64,000 nucleotides of DNA, taken from the NCBI RefSeq assembly GCF_003711265.1, contig NZ_CP024634.1, positions 496,001 through 560,000 on the forward strand, written 5' to 3'. Made by a program: the position numbers and the translations under genes. Below the pieces are notes generated by a model, which saw only the letters and a program-made list of their open reading frames with translations, was not told where the DNA came from and did no database searches. The DNA comes from Bathymodiolus thermophilus thioautotrophic gill symbiont (lineage in GTDB: Bacteria > Pseudomonadota > Gammaproteobacteria > PS1 > Pseudothioglobaceae). Below are positions 27,645 through 35,062 of this stretch, one piece after another. Within the stretch, counting starts at the first letter, position 1; every line of letters begins with the position of its first letter.

Positions 27645-29864
27645 ATGATTGAAGTAAGCTTACAACAAGAAATTAATGCCATTATGGCACAAGCGCGTAA
27701 TAACCGTCTAGAGTTTGTGACGGTTGAACATTTATTGATTGCCTTACTTAGCATTGATGAGGTGGTAGGTTTTTTAAGAAGCAAACGGGTGAATGTTGAA
27801 GAAATGCAGGCGGAGTTAGAAGATTATATTGATTCACATACGCCGCTTATCCCACAGGCTTCAGAAGTTGATATTGTGCCAACGGTTGGTTTCCAGCGGG
27901 TATTGCAACGCAGTGTTTATCAGGCACAAGCAGCACAGAAAAATACTGTGTATGCGATGAATGTGTTGGTGAGTATTTTTGCTGAGAAGGAGTCTCATGC
28001 GGTTTATTTATTAAAGTTGAATAATATTTCTCGCCTTGAGGCAATGGAGGCGATTTCAACACAAATACCAGAATTAGAAGCAGAATCAGCGACAGTAGAA
28101 TCTCGTCCCAAGAAGGGCAAGAAAAGTGCATTAGAAAGTTACACAATTAATTTATGTGAAAAAGCAAAAACAGGGAAGATTGACCCGCTTTTAGGGAGAG
28201 AAGAAGAGGTTTTGAGAACCGTTCAAATTTTATCCAGACGGCGTAAAAACAACCCTTTATTTGTGGGTCAAGCAGGCGTTGGAAAAACAGCAATTGCACA
28301 AGGTATTGCCAAGAAAATTGTGGACGGTAAAGTGCCTGAGGTTTTACAAGAGGCCAGTATTTATTCGCTGGATATTGGGGTGTTAATTGCGGGTACAAAA
28401 TATCGGGGTGATTTTGAAAAGCGTTTAAAAGCGGTGCTGAATGATTTGGAAAAAATCCCACACGCCATTTTGTTTATTGATGAAATCCACACAATGATTG
28501 GTGCAGGCAGCGTCTCTGGGAGTGCATTGGATGCCTCAAATTTACTTAAGCCAGCATTGGCAGATGGCTCGTTAAAGTGTATGGGTTCAACGACTTATGA
28601 AGAATATCGAAAGATTTTTGAAAAAGACCATGCGCTTTCAAGACGCTTTCAAAAAATTGATATTGACGAACCATCGGTGCACGATACCATTAAAATTTTG
28701 CATGGTTTAAAGCGGTATTATCAAGACCATCACAAGGTTAAATATTCAAAAGCAGCGTTGACTTGTGCAGTTGAACTTTCGCATCGCTATATAAATGACC
28801 GTTGTTTGCCAGATAAGGCAATTGATGTAATTGATGAGGTTGGCGCATTGCAACAAATTCAACCAAAATCTAAGCGCAAAATTAATATCGGTGTGAGTGA
28901 TATTGAAGATATTGTGTCCAAGTTAGCACGCATTCCATCACGACAGGTGACCAATGACGATAAGTCGTTACTTAAAAATTTAGCAACAGACCTTAAACTC
29001 AGCGTATTTGGGCAAGATGCAGCAGTGGAGAGCCTATCTACTGCTATTAAACTGGCTCGTTCTGGCTTGGCGTATAAAGACAAGCCAATGGGTTCGTTTT
29101 TATTTGCAGGGCCAACAGGCGTGGGAAAAACTGAGATTTGCAAGCAACTTGCTCGTATTATGGGGGTTAAATTATTGCGTTTTGATATGAGTGAATACAA
29201 GGAAGGGCATTCAGTGTCTAAGTTAATTGGCTCACCACCGGGTTATGTGGGTTATGATGAAGGGGGATTGTTGACCGAAGCAGTTAATACCAATCCATAC
29301 GCTGTTTTATTGCTTGATGAAATTGAGAAAGCCCATCCTGATATTTTTAATCTGTTGTTGCAAGTGATGGACAACGGCAAACTCACTGACGCTAATGGCA
29401 GAGAAGTTGATTTTAGGAATGTGATTTTAGTAATGACTTCTAACGCAGGCGCACAAGCAGTTGGGCGGGCATCAATTGGCTTTAATAAGCAAAACCATTC
29501 ACTGGATTACGAAGGCGAATTAAAGAAATCGTTTACGCCAGAGTTTAGAAATCGCTTGTCTGAAGTGATTTATTTTAATACATTGAATGAAGAGACCATT
29601 GTTTTTGTGGTGAATAAATTCCTATTTGAGTTGGAAGCCACTTTAGAAGATAAAAAGGTGGCTTTAATTGTATCTGAGGCGGCAAGAAAATGGTTTTCCG
29701 TGAATGGTTATGACGCTCAAATGGGGGCTAGACCCATGTCGCGTTTAGTGGAAAAAGAAATCCGCAAGCCACTGGCTGATGAGTTGTTGTTTGGTAAATT
29801 GGTGAATGGTGGCAGAGTTAAAGTGGATGTTAAAAAAGATAAAATCACACTCAATATAAAGTGA
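27645..29864 (+). CDS. clpA: ClpA, ATP-dependent Clp protease ATP-binding subunit
   Basis: Cytoplasmic AAA+ unfoldase that feeds substrates to the ClpP peptidase. The 739 aa match ClpA in length and lack the long middle domain of ClpB/ClpC. An N-terminal Clp repeat domain (~1-145) is followed by D1 with Walker A GQAGVGKT (208-215) and Walker B ILFIDE (275-280), then D2 with Walker A GPTGVGKT (489-496) and Walker B VLLLDE (554-559). The tripeptide IGF at 611-613 sits where ClpA carries its ClpP-docking loop. The usual upstream partner clpS is missing: the neighbour is the divergent adhesin gene. The stop overlaps the surE start (GTGA), so translation is probably coupled. The start fits the family N-terminus although no ribosome site precedes it. 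Confidence 0.96.
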   Translation: MIEVSLQQEINAIMAQARNNRLEFVTVEHLLIALLSIDEVVGFLRSKRVNVEEMQAELEDYIDSHTPLIPQASEVDIVPTVGFQRVLQRSVYQAQAAQKNTVYAMNVLVSIFAEKESHAVYLLKLNNISRLEAMEAISTQIPELEAESATVESRPKKGKKSALESYTINLCEKAKTGKIDPLLGREEEVLRTVQILSRRRKNNPLFVGQAGVGKTAIAQGIAKKIVDGKVPEVLQEASIYSLDIGVLIAGTKYRGDFEKRLKAVLNDLEKIPHAILFIDEIHTMIGAGSVSGSALDASNLLKPALADGSLKCMGSTTYEEYRKIFEKDHALSRRFQKIDIDEPSVHDTIKILHGLKRYYQDHHKVKYSKAALTCAVELSHRYINDRCLPDKAIDVIDEVGALQQIQPKSKRKINIGVSDIEDIVSKLARIPSRQVTNDDKSLLKNLATDLKLSVFGQDAAVESLSTAIKLARSGLAYKDKPMGSFLFAGPTGVGKTEICKQLARIMGVKLLRFDMSEYKEGHSVSKLIGSPPGYVGYDEGGLLTEAVNTNPYAVLLLDEIEKAHPDIFNLLLQVMDNGKLTDANGREVDFRNVILVMTSNAGAQAVGRASIGFNKQNHSLDYEGELKKSFTPEFRNRLSEVIYFNTLNEETIVFVVNKFLFELEATLEDKKVALIVSEAARKWFSVNGYDAQMGARPMSRLVEKEIRKPLADELLFGKLVNGGRVKVDVKKDKITLNIK

Positions 29865-30604
29865 AAATTCTTGTTAGCAATGACGATGGTTTTGATGCAC
29901 AAGGTATTAAAATACTGAGACAATATCTATCAAAAGACCATATAGTAGTAGTGGTAGCACCGAATGAGAATAAATCGGCTTCTAGCAGTTCTTTGACGCT
30001 AAATAGAGCGTTACAACCCATTGAGATTGAAAAAAATATTTACAGCGTAGATGCCACGCCAAGCGATTGTGTGCATTTGGCGCTCAGTGGGTTTTTAGAG
30101 GAATCGTTTGATTTGTTGGTTACAGGCATCAATTTTGGTGCAAATTTAGGGGACGATGTCATTTATTCTGGCACGGTTGCAGGGGCAATTGAAGGGCGTT
30201 TTTTAGGTTTGCCTTCTTTGGCAATTTCGCTTGCCAGTTGGGAAGGTGCGCATTTTGATACGGCAGGCATTATTGCCAGGAAAATAGTCAATCAAATTGC
30301 TCACGCACAGGTATCGCATGACACGGTGCTGAATGTCAATGTGCCTGATGTAGCAATTGATGAGATCCAGGGCTTTCAAACCACACGACTCGGCAAACGG
30401 CACAAATCAGAAAACAGCATACCTGACAAGGACAACCCATCTAAATTTTGGATTGGAGAAAATGGCAAAGAAGCCGACAATGGCGTCGGCACAGATTTTC
30501 ATGCGATTGCCAATCGTTTTGTGTCGGTAACACCTTTGCAAATTGATTTGACTAAATACAGTGAAATGGACACAGTTTCTACATGGCTAGAAGCACTACA
30601 ATAA
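29861..30604 (+). CDS. surE: SurE, 5'/3'-nucleotidase
   Basis: Metal-dependent survival phosphatase that dephosphorylates nucleoside monophosphates; 247 aa, normal length. The metal site NDDG is at residues 7-10 and the family signature GINFGANLGDDVIYSGTVAG lies near 89-108. Translation starts with GTG inside the clpA stop region. In many gammaproteobacteria surE sits with pcm, nlpD and rpoS; here it instead follows clpA and precedes a membrane transferase whose start lies inside the surE end. Identification is secure; the changed context is the only unusual feature. Confidence 0.96.
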   Translation: MKILVSNDDGFDAQGIKILRQYLSKDHIVVVVAPNENKSASSSSLTLNRALQPIEIEKNIYSVDATPSDCVHLALSGFLEESFDLLVTGINFGANLGDDVIYSGTVAGAIEGRFLGLPSLAISLASWEGAHFDTAGIIARKIVNQIAHAQVSHDTVLNVNVPDVAIDEIQGFQTTRLGKRHKSENSIPDKDNPSKFWIGENGKEADNGVGTDFHAIANRFVSVTPLQIDLTKYSEMDTVSTWLEALQ

Positions 30605-32307
30605 AATCACTACTTTGGGTTTGGCTTGGCTTAAGTCTGCTGGATATTTTTGTGGTGCGTGATTTTGCGTGGTTACTAGAACATTGGGACAGCAAGCGTG
30701 TTGTTGTTAATTTTGGTTTGACTTCGCTGGCAATGTTATCTTTGTTGTTTATGCTTAATCCGATTATTACCCGCTCAAGGGTTGGAAAAAACCTTATTTT
30801 TATGCTAATTGTTGTACCAATGCTGGTGCAGTCATCACATTACGAGGTGTATCGTAGTTTTGCCTCAAGTTTTGGTTTTCGTGAATTTTCACAGGATCCA
30901 ATGTTGGTGTTGGATTTGTGGCTAGCACAGTTTAATTACTTAAAATCTGGCATTCTCCTGCTGTCGGTTTATGGTTTGTTAAGTCTGCTAATTGCCCCTA
31001 TTAAAACAGTGAAATGGCGTTATGGACTAAATGTCATCGGCTTTGTGTTGTTGTATTTGCTCACCACATTTATTTGGTATGGGGTGGGCAATTTTCAAAA
31101 TTCAGTCTTGGCATATTATTCAACTTTGTTGCAAATTTCACGCACTCAAGTATTAGAATTTAAACACGAAAAACCGCCCGTCACACCAAGCCAGTTACCC
31201 ACTGATAATTTGCCAAATATTGTTTACATCATCGGCGAATCCTTAACCCTTTCACAAATGGGCATTTATGGCTACAAACGAGATACCACACCCAAACTCG
31301 CCCAACTGGAAGCAGACAAAAAACTGATTAAATATAACAACGCCCTGAGCATTGGCACCCACACACGCCTAAGTGTGCCGTATATGTTAGTAGGCATAGA
31401 AGGCATTGATCCAACAGGCAGATTTTATCAAACGCCAACCGTTTTTAACTACGCCAAAGCTCGGGGTTATACAACTGCATTTATCAGCGCACAAGACACA
31501 CATTGGGGGCATATTAAAGATTTATTTGTCGATAAAGATGTGGATTATTTTTGGCACGGTGTGAGTATGAATAAAAATACTTCCGTGCACAAGGGTGCAG
31601 ATGATATGCGTGTGTTAAATGAGATTGCCTTGCCATATATTGACAAGATTACCCAGAAAAAACCTCCTTTTTTTCTAGTATTACAAATGGACGGCTCTCA
31701 CTATCCATACACAGCACATTCCACCCAAAAGCACAAAAAGTTCTTACCTGAAAATAAGCCAAATTCCATTAATGCGTATGACAATACCGTGGTTAAAACC
31801 GATGACTATCTAGCAACAATCATTAACAAAATGCGCCAACAATACCCCAATAGTTGGGTATTTTATTCTTCCGATCACGGGCAAGGTTTGGGTGGAAAAT
31901 CAGGCAGATTTAATTACAATCCACATTTAAAAATCATTCACAACCCATTGCTAATTTCCCCGCCAAATTCTCATTATGCACAATTACTTAGTAACCAAGA
32001 TTTGCCAATTTCACAAGCAGATATTGTGCCAAGTATTTTGGCAATTATTAATATGAAGCCACACCCAAATATCAATGGAAAATCTTTACTCAATACGCAA
32101 AACCCTAAACGCCTAAGAGTGGCAAGTCAATATATGCCCACGCAACACAACGACCCAAATGCGGTGCTAGTTAATCCCGACTTAAGCCTTTACACGCTTG
32201 ATTTTGAAAAAATGAGCGTCGTGCTACCCAATGGCAAACAAACCATTCGTTTTCAAGATTGGGATGAAAAATATCAGAAAATATTTTTAGATAAATTACC
32301 AAAGTGA
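30583..32307 (+). CDS. Phosphoethanolamine transferase-like membrane enzyme (alkaline phosphatase superfamily)
   Basis: 574 aa with about five N-terminal membrane helices (residues ~8-180) and a periplasmic sulfatase-fold catalytic domain. Metal and nucleophile motifs of the EptA/CptA/OpgE group are visible: IIGESLT with E219 and a nearby Thr/Ser nucleophile, GYKRDTTP, THTRLSVPYML, and the SSDHG metal motif with D431-H432. Such enzymes move phosphoethanolamine from phosphatidylethanolamine to lipid A, core sugars or glucans; which acceptor is used cannot be told. The start overlaps surE by 22 nt. The stop codon TGA takes its last two bases from a decayed MITE end (32306 onward), so the C-terminus may have been set by that insertion. 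Confidence 0.85.
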   Translation: MARSTTIKSLLWVWLGLSLLDIFVVRDFAWLLEHWDSKRVVVNFGLTSLAMLSLLFMLNPIITRSRVGKNLIFMLIVVPMLVQSSHYEVYRSFASSFGFREFSQDPMLVLDLWLAQFNYLKSGILLLSVYGLLSLLIAPIKTVKWRYGLNVIGFVLLYLLTTFIWYGVGNFQNSVLAYYSTLLQISRTQVLEFKHEKPPVTPSQLPTDNLPNIVYIIGESLTLSQMGIYGYKRDTTPKLAQLEADKKLIKYNNALSIGTHTRLSVPYMLVGIEGIDPTGRFYQTPTVFNYAKARGYTTAFISAQDTHWGHIKDLFVDKDVDYFWHGVSMNKNTSVHKGADDMRVLNEIALPYIDKITQKKPPFFLVLQMDGSHYPYTAHSTQKHKKFLPENKPNSINAYDNTVVKTDDYLATIINKMRQQYPNSWVFYSSDHGQGLGGKSGRFNYNPHLKIIHNPLLISPPNSHYAQLLSNQDLPISQADIVPSILAIINMKPHPNINGKSLLNTQNPKRLRVASQYMPTQHNDPNAVLVNPDLSLYTLDFEKMSVVLPNGKQTIRFQDWDEKYQKIFLDKLPK

Positions 32308-32404
32308 GGTCTTTGTATAAATGTGGGTGATTGGTGAAATTCAATTTTTACCAATTTGGTGAAAAGTGGATTTTGATGATTATTTATATTCACGCAAAAA
32401 GCCT
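32306..32404. mobile_element. Decayed, internally deleted MITE copy (C)
   Basis: The left end GAGGTCTTTGTATAAATGTG and the right part (AAAAGTGGATT, TTGATGATTATTTATATTCA, GCAAAAAGCCT) match the ends of the intact 161-bp elements at 39960 and 56136, but most of the central inverted arms is missing. No target duplication is evident, as expected for an old copy. Its first two bases complete the stop codon of the gene before it. Confidence 0.7.
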
Positions 32405-32598
32405 TTATTTAATAAAAAAGACGACAAACATTATTTTTTATTGAATAATGTACGCCTTTATTGCTATACATTTTTCAAATCCCTGTGAATATCGCAACTG
32501 CACTGTAAATTTAGCAAAATTTGGATTTAATTCAAACTAAATACCTCTTGTTACAATTACTCATTGGCAAATGGCTGGAGTAGTTTTGTGCTTGATTT

Positions 32599-32698
32599 TT
32601 ATACCATTTTCAAAAAATAAACCAAACAATATGGCGTTCATCTTCATCCCAAGTATTGGCACTATATTATTCATTTCATTTTTGAAAAATGGTATCCT
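32599..32698. repeat. Inverted repeat in the gap before the copper genes
   Basis: ATACCATTTTCAAAAAAT (from about 32600) and its near-complement ATTTTTGAAAAATGGTAT (about 32678-32696) flank roughly 60 bp. It differs in sequence from the MITE family in this window and could be a small palindromic element or a structured leader. Apart from this and MITE copy C, I see nothing in the 463-bp gap (32308-32770). Confidence 0.45.
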
Positions 32699-32770
32699 TG
32701 ATAGGTGTAGATTGACGAAGGTTTCATTTAAATGATTTCCAATCAAATTTTTTATGATAAAATCCAATTT

Positions 32771-33070
32771 ATGAAATTTATTATATCCTTATGTTTTTTA
32801 ATGTTAATTTCTTTGGCGAGTGCCAAAGATATGAATGTGATGGATAAAAATATGCATTCCATGCAACAAACAACGATGCAATTTGCAGATAAAAGTGCAG
32901 ATTGTTGTTCTGAAAATATTCACATTAGTTGCAGTTCGGTTGTGGCAATTGATGTTTTAACGATTTTTTCACAAAAAATAATCAACAGCATGCATTTATC
33001 AGTGCCTGTTTTTGAAGCTTCTTATTCCTCTTTTATTGCCAAAACCCCCACGCCACCTCCTACGGTTTAA
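32771..33070 (+). CDS. Small exported Met/His/Cys-rich protein of the copper cluster
   Basis: 99 aa from ATG 32771, which gives a clean signal peptide (MKFIISLCFLMLISLASA). An in-frame ATG at 32732 would add 13 residues ahead of the signal and is less likely. The mature part carries several Met and His (DMNVMDKNMHSM), a CC pair followed by C and H (DCCSENIHISC), and ends TPTPPPTV. I cannot name the family. Composition and position ahead of a cytochrome, a multicopper oxidase and a copper ATPase suggest a periplasmic copper-binding or sensing protein; this is inference. Confidence 0.65.
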   Translation: MKFIISLCFLMLISLASAKDMNVMDKNMHSMQQTTMQFADKSADCCSENIHISCSSVVAIDVLTIFSQKIINSMHLSVPVFEASYSSFIAKTPTPPPTV

Positions 33071-33074
33071 TCGG

Positions 33075-33120
33075 TATAGCGTCCGCTATAAGCATTTATA
33101 AAACGGCGATTTTTGTCGCC
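33075..33120 (+). other. Two short hairpins in the copper-cluster spacer
   Basis: TATAGC-GTCC-GCTATA (33075-33090) and GGCGA-TTTTTG-TCGCC (33105-33120) lie between the small exported protein and the cytochrome gene. Neither is followed by a U-run, so they look more like mRNA-stabilising or processing structures than terminators. Confidence 0.4.
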
Positions 33121-33171
33121 CATTAAAAATCAATCAATTTTTATAAAAGTTGATAAAATCAAGGAAAAAAA

Positions 33172-33576
33172 ATGAAAATATTAATCACATTAAGTGTATT
33201 GCTTTTAACAAGTTGTTTCGACAGCGACAATGCACAAGCAAAAGAGATAGAAAGTGTTGCTTTAGGTAAAGCAGTTTTTGATAAAAACTGTGTATCGTGC
33301 CATGGCAAAGGGGCAAAAGGAACGGTAAGAAATTGGAAAAAAACTTTACCCAATGGTAAATATCCAGCACCCCCATTAAATGGAACGGCACATGCTTGGC
33401 ACCATTCGCCAAAATTATTGTTAAGTACCATTAATGACGGTGGCAAACGGTTGGGTGGCTGGATGCCTGAGTTTAAAGACAAACTAAGTGATCAAGAAAA
33501 ACAGGCGTTATTGGATTATTTACACAGTCTTTGGCCAAAAGATATTCAACAAAAATATAATGCGAGGTTCAAATAA
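33172..33576 (+). CDS. Lipoprotein monohaem cytochrome c
   Basis: 134 aa with a lipoprotein signal ending LLTSC (lipid-modified Cys15), so it should be membrane-anchored and face the periplasm. The haem site CVSCH is at 40-44 and the likely axial Met lies in GGWMPEF near residue 97, giving a small class I cytochrome. AGGAAAAAAA precedes the ATG. It overlaps the multicopper oxidase by one base (TAATG), so the two are co-translated. It may pass electrons between the oxidase or copper and the respiratory chain; the partner cannot be told from sequence. Confidence 0.88.
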   Translation: MKILITLSVLLLTSCFDSDNAQAKEIESVALGKAVFDKNCVSCHGKGAKGTVRNWKKTLPNGKYPAPPLNGTAHAWHHSPKLLLSTINDGGKRLGGWMPEFKDKLSDQEKQALLDYLHSLWPKDIQQKYNARFK

Positions 33577-35042
33577 TGTTTTCAAGAAGAAAATTTATTC
33601 AAGCAAGCGCCATACTGGCTGCAATGCCGGCGAAAATTGTCTTGGCAAGCAAGCAATTATTGGGCAATAAATTTCAGGTTCCAGCGTTGTATGTTGGCAC
33701 CAGAAAAGGCAATAATGTTTATTTTGATTTGCAAATTCAATCAGGTTTGAGTCAGATTTTGGCCAATAAAAAAACCCCAACTTTGGGTGTTAATCAAAAT
33801 TTCTTGGGAGTAACTTTGCGGGCAAGTAAGGGTGACAAGGTGCATATTCGGGTTAAAAACAGCATCAATAAAACCAGCACTCTGCATTGGCATGGCATGA
33901 AATTGCCTGCCAAATCTGACGGTGGGCCACATCAAGCAATTCAGCCTAATAAAACTTGGGAAACACAGTTTGAAGTCATTCAAGATGCTGCCACACTTTG
34001 GTATCATTCTCATCAACTGCACGAAACTGCACCACAGGTGTATCAAGGGTTAGCAGGTATGTTTATCCTTGATGATGACAAAGCGAGTGCGTTGAATTTA
34101 CCCAGTGAATACGGGGTAGATGATATGCCAGTGATTATCCAAGACAAAGATTTTAAGCAAAATGGGGCACTGCGTTATTTGGGCGGTATGATGGATTCCA
34201 TGATGGGCAAAAAAGGCGGTACGGTTTTGGTGAATGGTGTGATACGCCCCGTGTTAAAGGCAAAAAAATCGCTGTTGCGTTTGCGCTTGCTTAATGGCTC
34301 AAATGCACGCACTTATTTCTTGGCATTTAACGACAATCGTGTTTTTTATGTCATTGGTAGTGATGGCGGGCTTTTAGAGCAAACACAAAAAACCAATCAA
34401 CTGCGTCTTGCACCTGCAGAACGGGCTGAAATTTTGGTGGATGTGTCTGATGGCAAGATGCCTATTCTACAGCATAAAAGCGGGCAAGAAAAATCTGGTA
34501 TGCGCGGCATGGGAATGATGCGTTCGATGATGTCAGGCACTGACAATGACCTAAATATTATGCAAATAGATGGCAGCAATGCCAAAAAAAGCAATCGTGA
34601 CATTCTGAAAAAATTGGTCACACATGATAACCCCAGTATGAAGCAGGTCAGTCGTCAGCGTTTGATGCGTTTGGAAATGGGTATGGGCATGATGGGCGGC
34701 GGCAATATGTTTAGTATCAACGGTAAAACAATGAATGCCAAACGCATTGATGAAGTGGTTAAGGCAGGCAGTGTTGAGGTTTGGCGTATTGAAAACGCCT
34801 CAATGATGGCACATCCCTTCCACATTCATAATGTGCAATTCAAAATCGTTAGCAAAAGTGAAGGTGTCATCAGCACTCACGAACTGGGTTTTAAAGATGT
34901 GGTGCTGGTGAATCCGCATGAGCAGGTTGATGTGATTATGAAGTTTCCTGAATTTCGTGATAAAAACACCCCTTATATGTATCATTGCCATATTTTGGAA
35001 CATGAAGACAGGGGTATGATGGGGCAGTTTGTCGTGGTTTAA
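33576..35042 (+). CDS. Tat-exported multicopper oxidase (copper resistance type)
   Basis: 488 aa. The N-terminus SRRKFIQ plus a hydrophobic stretch is a Tat signal, consistent with export of a folded copper protein. All four copper motifs are present: HWHG (104-107), HSH (144-146), HPFHIH (413-418) and HCHILEHEDRGM (from 470), the last giving the type 1 Cys, His and Met ligands. Met-rich stretches (GMRGMGMMRSMM near 310 and MGMGMMGGG near 365) resemble those of CueO-like cuprous oxidases. The likely role is oxidising toxic Cu(I) in the periplasm. It lies between a cytochrome c and a copper ATPase, which supports a copper-detoxification set. Whether it is nearer CueO or CopA-type oxidases is unresolved. 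Confidence 0.92.
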   Translation: MFSRRKFIQASAILAAMPAKIVLASKQLLGNKFQVPALYVGTRKGNNVYFDLQIQSGLSQILANKKTPTLGVNQNFLGVTLRASKGDKVHIRVKNSINKTSTLHWHGMKLPAKSDGGPHQAIQPNKTWETQFEVIQDAATLWYHSHQLHETAPQVYQGLAGMFILDDDKASALNLPSEYGVDDMPVIIQDKDFKQNGALRYLGGMMDSMMGKKGGTVLVNGVIRPVLKAKKSLLRLRLLNGSNARTYFLAFNDNRVFYVIGSDGGLLEQTQKTNQLRLAPAERAEILVDVSDGKMPILQHKSGQEKSGMRGMGMMRSMMSGTDNDLNIMQIDGSNAKKSNRDILKKLVTHDNPSMKQVSRQRLMRLEMGMGMMGGGNMFSINGKTMNAKRIDEVVKAGSVEVWRIENASMMAHPFHIHNVQFKIVSKSEGVISTHELGFKDVVLVNPHEQVDVIMKFPEFRDKNTPYMYHCHILEHEDRGMMGQFVVV

Positions 35043-35062
35043 GTTTAAAAGTGGGGTGCAAT

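Noticed and set aside
28147-29200. Minus-strand frames of ~100 aa over clpA
   Set aside because: They are antisense to a fully conserved gene, with no start signals.
32561-32767. 68-aa minus-strand frame
   Set aside because: It spans an inverted repeat, has no recognised homology and opposes the start of the copper gene.
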